The notes beneath the pieces are model-generated. The model had not been told where the DNA came from. It was given only the letters and a program-made list of their open reading frames with translations, and did not search any database. A program made the position numbers and the translations under genes. DNA of 23,327 bases from JANXSD01 sp038206385 (GTDB lineage: Bacteria; Bacteroidota; Bacteroidia; AKYH767-A; OLB10): contig JBBRAW010000047.1 of the NCBI GenBank assembly GCA_038206385.1, forward strand, positions 1 through 23,327, read 5' to 3'. Numbering within the stretch: position 1 is the stretch's first letter; each line of letters begins with the position of its first letter. This document shows positions 16,866 to 23,327 of the stretch, piece by piece.

Positions 16866-16994
16866 ATTTTTATTTATATAAATCATTCGTAAAAAAAATT
16901 ATCATTAATTTAACTGCGTTATATATTTTTATTTAAACAACTGCACTTATCAAGAATTTGGTAAATTTAGCCTGAATTTCTTAACAACAGTAAT

Positions 16995-18218
16995 TTGAAC
17001 CTCCCACAATACATTTCAAATAAAATTTTAAATGTCCATTCGAAGAAAAAAAGCACTTCGAAACCTGTTGTAGCAATAGCAATAATTGGAATTGCGCTTG
17101 GGTTAACAGCCATGTTATTATCTGTAATGATTGTCACTGGCTTCAGAGGTGAAATCACCAGTAAAATCACTGGTTTTATGTCAGATATAAAATTAAGTAA
17201 ATTTGACACAAACAAATCTTTTGAAGAACTCCCAATATCTCGGCACCAATCATTTGTGCAAAATATTTCATCCCTTAATACAGTTGATCACATACAATCA
17301 TTTGCATATAAAGCTTGTATTTTAAAAGCTAAAGATGAAATTCAAGGTGTTGTTTTAAAAGGAGTAGATACAGATTTCAATTGGTCATTTTTCAAAAGCA
17401 AATTAGTTGTTGGTTCATTGCCAAACTTTAATGATACAACAGAAAATGAAGTATTACTTTCAACTACTATTGCTAGGAGCTTACGACTAAAAATGGGTGA
17501 TTCATTTCTCGTTTTCTTTATTCAAAAGGATCGTAAAGTTAGGAAGATGAAAATTTCTGGCTTATATAATAGCGGATTAAGCGAAGACTTTGACAAGGTT
17601 TATGTGCTTTGCGATATGAATTTAATTCGTAAAGTAAATAATTGGAAAAATGACGATGTTGGTGGATTCGAAGTTTTCGCCAAAGACTTTGACAATATTG
17701 ATAAAGTATCCGAAAGCGTTTATAAAACAACAGGATTTCAATTTAATTCACAAACTATAAAAGAAATATATCCTCAAATGTTTAATTGGCTTGAATTACA
17801 AAATTTAAATGTTATTGTAATTATCAGTTTAATATCATTGATTGCTGCCGTTACGATGGTATCTACTTTATTAATTTTAATTTTAGAAAACAACAAACAT
17901 ATCGGCCTATTAAAATCACTTGGTGCAACTGATCAATTAATATCGAAAACATTTATGAATGTTGCGTTCAAAATTATATTAAGAGGAATGTTAATCGGAA
18001 ATATAATCGCTATTGGATTCGCACTCATTCAAAAAAAATTTGGTATAATTTCTTTGCCTGAAGAGTCATATTATTTATCCAAAGTTCCAGTAAATATTAC
18101 TATACCTGGGATACTTCTAGTAAATATCGGAACAATATTAATTTGCAGTTTAATATTATTAATTCCATTAAAATTAATTTCCAAAATACAAGTTATTAAA
18201 GTACTGCAATATGAATAA
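16995..18218 (+). CDS. FtsX-like ABC permease, LolC/LolE-type (lipoprotein-releasing system)
   Basis: A 407-aa inner-membrane permease. One TM helix lies near the N-terminus (about 25-50, VVAIAIIGIALGLTAMLL), followed by a roughly 220-aa periplasmic MacB-core-like domain and then three TM helices (about 271-297, 320-346, 367-393) forming the FtsX domain, including the cytoplasmic loop ENNKHIGLLKSLGA that is characteristic of FtsX/LolCE. In known systems LolC/E with the ATPase LolD pulls lipoproteins from the inner membrane. The start is TTG at 16995 (NLPQYISNKI, a typical beginning for this family in Bacteroidota); upstream in frame a TGA is reached with no ATG. No lolD-like ATPase is adjacent. 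I cannot rule out another FtsX-type exporter. Confidence 0.88.
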   Translation: MNLPQYISNKILNVHSKKKSTSKPVVAIAIIGIALGLTAMLLSVMIVTGFRGEITSKITGFMSDIKLSKFDTNKSFEELPISRHQSFVQNISSLNTVDHIQSFAYKACILKAKDEIQGVVLKGVDTDFNWSFFKSKLVVGSLPNFNDTTENEVLLSTTIARSLRLKMGDSFLVFFIQKDRKVRKMKISGLYNSGLSEDFDKVYVLCDMNLIRKVNNWKNDDVGGFEVFAKDFDNIDKVSESVYKTTGFQFNSQTIKEIYPQMFNWLELQNLNVIVIISLISLIAAVTMVSTLLILILENNKHIGLLKSLGATDQLISKTFMNVAFKIILRGMLIGNIIAIGFALIQKKFGIISLPEESYYLSKVPVNITIPGILLVNIGTILICSLILLIPLKLISKIQVIKVLQYE

Positions 18219-18236
18219 TTTAATAACGAAAAATAA

Positions 18237-18713
18237 TTAATAAGATTTTTTCATTGGTGAATTTTTCCAAATATTAAATAAGTTAGCAGCGCCTTCAGTA
18301 TCTAGACTAATCATTGGGATAGTACGTTCATCAAACGATTTATTTAATTCATCATAAATGAATGAATCATCAAATCCCGCTTTTGCAGCATCATGCCTTG
18401 AACTTGCATAATAAACATTTTTGGGTCTAGCCCAATAAATTGCACCGAGACACATTGGACAAGGTTCGCAAGTAGTATAAATTTCACAATCCTCTAATTG
18501 AAAATTACTAATATTTCTACATGCATCTCTAATTGCCATTACTTCTGCGTGTGCAGTTGGATCATTTAACGACAATACAGAATTGCAACCTTTTCCAATT
18601 ACAACTCCATCCTTCACAACTACAGCACCGAAAGGGCCACCAATGCCATTGGCAAGTCCGGATGTTGCAATATCAATAGCCACTTTCATGAATTCAATAT
18701 GTTCATTTATCAT
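18237..18713 (-). CDS. guaD: Guanine deaminase (nucleoside/cytidine deaminase fold)
   Basis: Converts guanine to xanthine in purine salvage and catabolism, in the cytoplasm. At 158 aa it matches the length of the small zinc-dependent Bacillus-type guanine deaminase. The zinc site is THAE (H55, with E57 as proton shuttle) plus PCPMC (C85, C88). GGPFGAVVVKDG, NDPTAHAEVMAIRDAC, TTCEPCPMCLGAIYWARP and AGFDDSFIY are diagnostic of the guanine-specific subgroup rather than TadA or cytidine deaminase. The penultimate-helix Asp (D116) and C-terminal Tyr (Y158) agree with residues implicated in the Bacillus enzyme. It starts 8 bases after the stop of the OsmC-like gene on the same strand, so the two are likely co-transcribed. 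Its stop is 18 bases from the convergent permease stop, with no clear terminator between. Confidence 0.95.
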   Translation of the reverse strand: MINEHIEFMKVAIDIATSGLANGIGGPFGAVVVKDGVVIGKGCNSVLSLNDPTAHAEVMAIRDACRNISNFQLEDCEIYTTCEPCPMCLGAIYWARPKNVYYASSRHDAAKAGFDDSFIYDELNKSFDERTIPMISLDTEGAANLFNIWKNSPMKKSY

Positions 18714-18721
18714 CTTAAGAA

Positions 18722-19132
18722 TTATTGGTGAAAATTAAATATAATAGATTGTTTAAGGTTGGGATGCAAACTTAATGCAACAGGACATGTATGAGCTGAC
18801 TTTACAAGTATTTGTTGGTGCTTTTCCGAAAAAATAATTTTAGGCATGAAAAAAATTATTTGTATTTCAGCTACTCTTCTTGGGTCAGTTGCCATGATTT
18901 TAGTTATCTCCACTTTAGTATCAATAATCGATATACCATGGCTTTTTGCTGCAATTCCCATAATTGTTAACATGCAACTACCAAGAGAGGCGGCTAGGAG
19001 ATCGGTCGGCGAAAAATTTTCACCTTTACCATGATTATCCAATGGAGCGTCAGTTACAATTTCACATCCAGACTGCAAATGGATAGCAATAGTTCTTAAA
19101 TCTCCTATATATGTAGTTTTGATTGTTGGCAT
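18722..19132 (-). CDS. OsmC/Ohr-family peroxidase (YhfA-like)
   Basis: A 136-aa cytoplasmic thiol peroxidase-like protein. OsmC-family enzymes reduce organic hydroperoxides using two cysteines. Here these are C53 in LAASLGSCMLT and C116 in SAHTCPVA, with the family block GENFSPTDLL at 37-46. It is closer to the YhfA-like OsmC subgroup than to Ohr, judged by SPTDLLAASLGSC. The frame runs 41 codons further upstream, but ATG 19132 (MPTIKTTYIGD) is the natural start; the extension would overlap the divergent gene and its promoter. It sits first in a two-gene unit with guaD, and its ATG lies 5 bases after a TAATTTTG box, suggesting a nearly leaderless mRNA. Confidence 0.92.
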   Translation of the reverse strand: MPTIKTTYIGDLRTIAIHLQSGCEIVTDAPLDNHGKGENFSPTDLLAASLGSCMLTIMGIAAKSHGISIIDTKVEITKIMATDPRRVAEIQIIFFMPKIIFSEKHQQILVKSAHTCPVALSLHPNLKQSIIFNFHQ

Positions 19133-19137
19133 AAAGT

Positions 19138-19145
19138 CAAAATTA
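19138..19145 (-). promoter_or_regulatory. -7 box (TAATTTTG) of the osmC-like/guaD unit
   Basis: A perfect TAnnTTTG on the minus strand, ending 5 bases before ATG 19132. Transcription would start at or within a few bases of the start codon. No good -33 TTG is at standard spacing. Confidence 0.45.
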
Positions 19146-19186
19146 GTTCTTCCTATCAATATGTGTATGATCCAATCGTTTAATTG

Positions 19187-19194
19187 TATATTTG
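19187..19194 (+). promoter_or_regulatory. -7 box (TATATTTG) of the outer-membrane-like/lipA unit
   Basis: A perfect TAnnTTTG on the plus strand, ending 5 bases before ATG 19200. It is the divergent counterpart of the box at 19138-19145 and implies a leaderless or nearly leaderless mRNA. No standard -33 TTG is seen. Confidence 0.45.
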
Positions 19195-19199
19195 TGACA

Positions 19200-19964
19200 A
19201 TGAAATTCAGTAGGCTACTATTTTTAATTTCTGGACTTATAGTCTTGCATACCACAATTATGAGGGCTCAGACGAACCCAAATGAATATGTTGAAGAAAA
19301 GCCTGTTTTGATGAAAAACGAGGTTACTTATGGGTTAAATACACATACTTCTGGAACTATCGGTATTCAATTTAGACGAAGCTATAACCTAACGGTAAAT
19401 AAGAAACGAATTTATGAAGGCGACTTTATCGGAATGAAACATCCGAAGGAAGTTCGAACCGTAAATCCATATTATGACAACGCAAAATCGTATGTTTTTG
19501 GAAAATTGAATACTTTTAATATTCTCAGAATAGGGACTGGTTATGAACGTACTTTGTATAATAAAGCAGAACGAAATGGAGTTGAAATACGTTTTGTTTA
19601 TAGTGGCGGCCTATCCTTAGGAATAACAAAGCCAATTTATCTTGAGATATTAAAACCTACTCCCTTAACAAATCAGTATGATATTGTAGTTGAAAAATAT
19701 GATCCTGAAATTCATTTTATTGATTCAATTTATGGTCGCGCCTCCTTTATATATGGAATTAATCAACTTCGATTTCATCCTGGAGGGTATGCTAAAATTG
19801 GATTCAATTTCGAATACGCGCCAATATTTGAAAATGTAAAGGCGCTAGAAATAGGTGCTATAATTGATGTATTTCCTAAAGAAATTCCCATAATGGCTTT
19901 TACAAAAAACAAACAATTTTTTCTTACCTTTTATATTACTTTAATGTTTGGCAATAAATGGTAA
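19200..19964 (+). CDS. Hypothetical secreted, probably outer-membrane beta-barrel protein
   Basis: 254 aa from ATG 19200. The frame is open further upstream to 19119, but this ATG gives a clean signal peptide (MKFSRLLFLISGLIVLHTT, cleavage near MRAQ) and follows the promoter box. The body shows alternating hydrophobic/polar strands with many Tyr and Phe and Gly-rich turns (GTIGIQFRRSYNL, LRIGTGYERTLY, EIRFVYSGGLSLGI, YAKIGFNFEYAPIF), and ends in a strand closing with aromatic residues (FFLTFYITLMFGNKW), as in outer-membrane barrels. I do not recognise a named family. It ends 12 bases before lipA and is probably co-transcribed with it. Its function is unknown; the pairing with a lipoyl synthase need not be functional. 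Confidence 0.8.
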   Translation: MKFSRLLFLISGLIVLHTTIMRAQTNPNEYVEEKPVLMKNEVTYGLNTHTSGTIGIQFRRSYNLTVNKKRIYEGDFIGMKHPKEVRTVNPYYDNAKSYVFGKLNTFNILRIGTGYERTLYNKAERNGVEIRFVYSGGLSLGITKPIYLEILKPTPLTNQYDIVVEKYDPEIHFIDSIYGRASFIYGINQLRFHPGGYAKIGFNFEYAPIFENVKALEIGAIIDVFPKEIPIMAFTKNKQFFLTFYITLMFGNKW

Positions 19965-19976
19965 GTAAGAAAAAAA

Positions 19977-20858
19977 ATGGCAATGAACGACGCAAAAATT
20001 ATAGATAAAATACAGCCTGAAAGAGCAAAAAAACCTGATTGGTTAAAAGTTAAATTACCTACAGGGGAAGAATATAGAAAAGTACGGCAGCTAGTAACGG
20101 ACAACAAACTACATACCATTTGCGAAAGTGGTAATTGTCCTAATATGGGGGAATGCTGGGGAGCAGGAACTGCTACTTTTATGATATTAGGGAATATTTG
20201 CACACGATCATGTGGCTTCTGTGCGGTTGCAACAGGCCGTCCAAGTGCTGTAGATTTTAATGAGCCTGTTCGTGTTGCAAATTCAGTTAAATTGATGGGG
20301 ATCAAACATTGTGTTTTAACCTCTGTTGATCGTGATGACCTTAAAGATGGTGGCTCCATTATATGGGTTGAAACTATCCAAGCAATTAGAGAAATTTGTC
20401 CAGGTACAACATTAGAAACTTTAATTCCGGATTTTCAAGGTAACTGGGAAAACCTTCAACGATTAATTGATATTGCACCTGAAATTATTTCACACAACCT
20501 AGAAACTGTAAGAAGACTCACAAAGCAAGTTAGGATTCAAGCTAAATATGATAGATCTCTAGAGGTCTTAAGGCGAATCAGCGCATCAGGAATAAAAACC
20601 AAATCGGGAGTAATGCTTGGTTTAGGAGAAACAGATGAAGAATTGTTGGAAACAATGGATGACCTTGTGAATTCTGGAGTCTCCATTTTAACACTTGGAC
20701 AATATCTTCAGCCAACCAAATCACATCTAGAAGTTCAACATTTTATTTCACCTGAAAAATTTGCATATTTTAAAGAAATAGGGCTATCGAAAGGAATTAT
20801 ATACGTTGAAAGTGGTCCTTTAGTAAGATCTTCTTATCATGCTGAAAAGCACCTATAG
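19977..20858 (+). CDS. lipA: Lipoyl synthase (radical SAM)
   Basis: Inserts two sulfurs into octanoyl groups on 2-oxoacid dehydrogenase and glycine cleavage H proteins, the last step of lipoate assembly. 293 aa, normal length. The auxiliary [4Fe-4S] cluster Cys are C49, C54 and C60 (CESGNCPNMGEC); the radical-SAM cluster Cys are C75, C79 and C82 (CTRSCGFC). Further hallmarks are KKPDWLKVKLP, VLTSVDRDDL, SHNLETV, TKSGVMLGLGE, LTLGQYLQPT and the C-terminal RSSYHA, which supplies a Ser ligand to the auxiliary cluster. The start is ATG 19977, with another ATG two codons on. It is the second gene of a unit with the outer-membrane-like protein; no lipB is nearby. Confidence 0.98.
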   Translation: MAMNDAKIIDKIQPERAKKPDWLKVKLPTGEEYRKVRQLVTDNKLHTICESGNCPNMGECWGAGTATFMILGNICTRSCGFCAVATGRPSAVDFNEPVRVANSVKLMGIKHCVLTSVDRDDLKDGGSIIWVETIQAIREICPGTTLETLIPDFQGNWENLQRLIDIAPEIISHNLETVRRLTKQVRIQAKYDRSLEVLRRISASGIKTKSGVMLGLGETDEELLETMDDLVNSGVSILTLGQYLQPTKSHLEVQHFISPEKFAYFKEIGLSKGIIYVESGPLVRSSYHAEKHL

Positions 20859-20863
20859 CATTT

Positions 20864-20871
20864 TATATTTG
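20864..20871 (+). promoter_or_regulatory. Candidate -7 box (TATATTTG) for the GAPDH gene
   Basis: A perfect TAnnTTTG in the 67-base gap after lipA, 54 bases before ATG 20926. No TTG at the usual -33 spacing is evident. A looser TAAACTTTG at 20902-20910 is an alternative. GAPDH could also be read from the lipA transcript, since no terminator hairpin separates them. Confidence 0.4.
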
Positions 20872-20925
20872 CTTTAACAGAAATATAAATCTGTTGGTTT
20901 TTAAACTTTGTTAAATACACAAATT

Positions 20926-21924
20926 ATGATTAGAGTAGCTATTAATGGATTTGGAAGAATTGGTCGTACTTTTTTTCGAAAATTAAAAGGTCATGAAAAG
21001 ATACATGTTGTCGGAATCAATGATTTAACATCAACCTCTACTTTAGCCCATCTATTAAAATATGATTCGGTTCATGGAAGATTTGATGGTGAAATTTACG
21101 CTACCGAACATTCGATCATTATTAATGGGGTTGAAATTCCTGTATCCGCAGAAACGGATCCAGAAAAATTACCTTGGAATTCACTTCGAATTGATGTTGT
21201 TTTAGAATGTACTGGAAGATTTACAAAGGAAGAACAAGCAAAAAAACATATTGAGGCAGGAGCAAAAAAAGTTATTATTTCTGCACCTGCTACTGGCGAT
21301 ATGAAAACAGTGGTATTGGGAGTAAATGAACATATATTAACTGGCGACGAAACGATAATTTCCAATGCTTCATGCACCACTAATAATGCTGCGCCAATGA
21401 TAATGCTTTTAGATAGTAATTTTGGAATAGAATCGGCCTATGTAACAACCATTCATGCCTATACTGGAGATCAAAATTTACATGATGCACCACATAAAGA
21501 TTTAAGGAGAGCTAGAGCCGCAGCTCATTCTATTATCCCAACAACTACAGGAGCAGCAAAAGCAATTACCGAAGTATTCCCAAATCTTATTGGGAAAATT
21601 GGAGGTGCAGGAATTCGTGTTCCAGTAATTGATGGTTCACTAACCGATATCACATGTATTGTTCGGAAAACAACTACAGTAGAAGAAATTAATTCCATCT
21701 TCAAACATGCCGCTGAAAATCAATTAATGGGAATTCTTCAATATACTGAGGAACCAATAGTTTCAGTAGATATAATTGGCAATAATAACAGTTGCATTTT
21801 TGATGCGCAATTAACTTCTGTTTTAGGTGAAGGTAAAATGGTAAAAATAGTTGGCTGGTATGATAATGAATCTGGGTACAGCGCAAGGCTAGTTGATCTT
21901 GTTGAAAGAGTATTCAAACAATAA
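20926..21924 (+). CDS. gap: Type I glyceraldehyde-3-phosphate dehydrogenase
   Basis: A glycolytic enzyme converting glyceraldehyde-3-phosphate, NAD and phosphate to 1,3-bisphosphoglycerate. 332 aa from ATG 20926 (MIRVAINGFGRIGR); a TTG six codons upstream is not needed. The Rossmann motif is INGFGRIGR, and D33 after N32 favours NAD over NADP. Catalytic C150 lies in SNASCTTN and H177 in TIHAYTGDQ. DAPHKDLRRARAAA and GWYDNESGYS are typical. The residue after CTTN is Asn where most homologues have Cys (CTTNN rather than CTTNC), which is a known natural variation. Its stop directly abuts the stop of the convergent porin gene. Confidence 0.97.
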   Translation: MIRVAINGFGRIGRTFFRKLKGHEKIHVVGINDLTSTSTLAHLLKYDSVHGRFDGEIYATEHSIIINGVEIPVSAETDPEKLPWNSLRIDVVLECTGRFTKEEQAKKHIEAGAKKVIISAPATGDMKTVVLGVNEHILTGDETIISNASCTTNNAAPMIMLLDSNFGIESAYVTTIHAYTGDQNLHDAPHKDLRRARAAAHSIIPTTTGAAKAITEVFPNLIGKIGGAGIRVPVIDGSLTDITCIVRKTTTVEEINSIFKHAAENQLMGILQYTEEPIVSVDIIGNNNSCIFDAQLTSVLGEGKMVKIVGWYDNESGYSARLVDLVERVFKQ

Positions 21925-23327
21925 TTAATTCCTAAGAATCCATCGAATTCCTAATTTAAAAGTTCTTGGCGGCACTGGATAATTAGGAATTAATTCGTTT
22001 TCACCAGAGAATAAATTATGACTTATATTTTCGATTTTAAGAAAGATTACGGCTGTACCTATATCTAAGTTGGCAAAGAGATGTAATGTAGGTATACCTC
22101 CTACTGTTTTTTCATCTTGTAAATAATATTGTCCATCTGCAGGCATGTATGCATTTGCTTTATAAGCAGCTCTATATACTCCAGAAAGTCCAAATTCTGC
22201 AAGAAGTGCTTTCTTGAAAAAATAGTCCTTATATGCTATTCTACCATATATAGTAATCTCGGGCACTCTAACTATTGACTTGTCAGACCTTTCGTACAAT
22301 AAATTTGTATAAAAATTAAATTTATTAATTCGGGTACTCAATATTATTCCTGATCTAACTAAATTAACGTTTCTGTTATATTGTTCCGGTAAAGCTTCAA
22401 GATTGTAATAAACTTTGTTTTCATATTTTGAAAAACTACCATAAAAAAATATATGATGATTTAACATTTCAACATTAAACTTTAATGATGAAATCTTTTC
22501 ATTAAGAAAACTATTTGTCCAAGCAAAATGATTTGAATAGTAATGTTGAGAAACAGTTTCAGGTCTTATTGATGAAATGTGAAACGCACCTTCAATCGAA
22601 TTAACAATATTCGTATTAAAAGATTTACTTAAATTGATATTATATGAATAATCATTTTTTTTATAAGATCCAATTTTCACGAATTGGAAATCAGACTCAA
22701 TATGGAAAGAGTACCAGTTAATCTTTGCCGATACAAACGGTGTAAAATAAAATAAATTAGATTCTTGGATTAAATTTTTCTCTTTAATGTCATTTCTTGA
22801 TAGCCCTGCAAAAAAAGAAGTTGAAAACAAATGAGATGAAGAAAGAAATACATGATTTAAAAAAAGACTGTTTTCAAATTCAATGTAAGAAGAAGAATCC
22901 CTTGTTGAATCAGCATTTATATAAAAATTAGAATAGAATGATGAATCATTTGTACCTTCATATGAATGACCGAATACTTTATAAGAAGAATTAAAACCAA
23001 TAAATAAAGTGGACGAGTTAATAGAATCAACGACTTGCTTAGGATTATTATCAAATAGTTTTAAAGATTGTCGTAAACCACCAAAATGATTTTTAAATTT
23101 TGTAATGCCATCGACTAAGTTCAACTTCAATAGACCAAAATCTGATTTTGAAAGCCCATTTGAACTTTGCCCATCTGCAATACCACCATTTTCTTCTGCT
23201 TCCACTTTATGGAAATTATAATTGACAAGAAGAGAATACATCTTATAATTATAGTTGATAGAAGTTTCAAAAGCTTTGGTTTTCCCAAATTGATGATATA
23301 AAAAACCTTCAGATACAATACTATTAT
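21925..23327 (-). CDS. Putative outer-membrane porin (Bacteroidota Porin_10-like), 5' end outside window
   Basis: 466 residues of the C-terminal part are visible; the frame stays open through the window edge (an ATG at 23241 is internal), so the start and signal peptide lie outside. The sequence is a run of amphipathic beta strands rich in Tyr, Phe, Asn and Ser (MYSLLVNYNFHKVEAEENGG, FYGSFSKYENKVYYNL, KFNFYTNLLYE). It ends with the characteristic closing segment of this family: ADGQYYLQDEKTVGG, LHLFANLDIG, FLKIENISHNL and YPVPPRTFKLGIRW. Likely a large outer-membrane barrel; substrate unknown. It is convergent with gap, with no bases between the two stop codons. Confidence 0.85.
   Translation of the reverse strand, partial: NSIVSEGFLYHQFGKTKAFETSINYNYKMYSLLVNYNFHKVEAEENGGIADGQSSNGLSKSDFGLLKLNLVDGITKFKNHFGGLRQSLKLFDNNPKQVVDSINSSTLFIGFNSSYKVFGHSYEGTNDSSFYSNFYINADSTRDSSSYIEFENSLFLNHVFLSSSHLFSTSFFAGLSRNDIKEKNLIQESNLFYFTPFVSAKINWYSFHIESDFQFVKIGSYKKNDYSYNINLSKSFNTNIVNSIEGAFHISSIRPETVSQHYYSNHFAWTNSFLNEKISSLKFNVEMLNHHIFFYGSFSKYENKVYYNLEALPEQYNRNVNLVRSGIILSTRINKFNFYTNLLYERSDKSIVRVPEITIYGRIAYKDYFFKKALLAEFGLSGVYRAAYKANAYMPADGQYYLQDEKTVGGIPTLHLFANLDIGTAVIFLKIENISHNLFSGENELIPNYPVPPRTFKLGIRWILRN

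Noticed and set aside
18846..19034. Plus-strand open frame antisense to the OsmC-like gene
   Set aside because: The minus-strand gene is clearly the coding one (both catalytic cysteines in place); the antisense frame is a shadow.
19119..19199. Upstream extension of the outer-membrane-like protein
   Set aside because: It would put the signal peptide 27 residues inside the protein and overlaps the 5' end of the osmC-like gene.
19133..19255. Upstream extension of the OsmC-like protein
   Set aside because: Family similarity begins at MPTIKTT; the extension overlaps the divergent gene and both promoter boxes.
1..23327. Mobile elements, phage genes, tRNA or rRNA genes
   Set aside because: No transposase or integrase motifs, terminal inverted repeats, attachment duplications, tRNA arms or rRNA signatures were recognised on either strand by reading.

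Overview
The window looks like chromosome of a Bacteroidota bacterium, perhaps from a gliding or Chitinophagales/Flavobacteriales-like lineage. The evidence is low G+C DNA (judged by eye), type IX secretion (T9SS) sorting domains of both type A and type B, a Bacteroidota-type putative porin, -7 boxes of the TAnnTTTG type, and weak or absent Shine-Dalgarno sequences. No rRNA, tRNA, CRISPR array, insertion sequence or phage gene was recognised.

Layout. (1) 2-1215: the 3' part of lpxA (lipid A synthesis) and a tightly linked orphan ABC ATPase. (2) 1216-3148: a gene-poor stretch holding a decayed minus-strand gene (about 1582-1900), a 151-aa secreted protein that is little more than a signal peptide plus a type B T9SS sorting domain (2292-2747), and a terminator-like hairpin just in front of the next gene. 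(3) 3149-15518: the centrepiece, two tandem paralogous genes for secreted proteins of about 2,000 aa. Both have a signal peptide, a LamG-like domain, a roughly 530-aa enzyme-like region with conserved ENGE, WDxNEE and MTGAE motifs (my inference: an unassigned TIM-barrel glycoside hydrolase), a CBM6/35-like domain, a long tail of Ig-like repeats and a type A T9SS sorting domain. The front 950 residues are conserved between them. The tails differ: 13 Ig-like modules in the first, 9 Ig-like plus 3 fibronectin-III modules in the second. (4) 15569-18218: a NamZ/DUF1343 exo-N-acetylmuramidase (minus) divergent from an FtsX/LolC/E-type permease (plus). (5) 18237-19132: a minus-strand pair of guanine deaminase and OsmC-like peroxidase. 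(6) 19200-21924: an outer-membrane-like protein, lipoyl synthase lipA and glyceraldehyde-3-phosphate dehydrogenase. (7) 21925-23327: the 3' part of a putative outer-membrane porin on the minus strand, running off the window.

How it fits together. The housekeeping genes (lpxA, lipA, gap, guaD, the LolC/E-like gene, namZ) serve envelope lipid A, lipoprotein sorting, cofactor, carbon and murein metabolism. The accessory interest lies in the pair of giant exported proteins. I infer that they are cell-surface or released polysaccharide-active enzymes whose shared catalytic and binding modules are held on two different repeat stalks. Two strong intrinsic terminators separate the two genes from each other and from the convergent namZ gene, so each is probably its own transcription unit.
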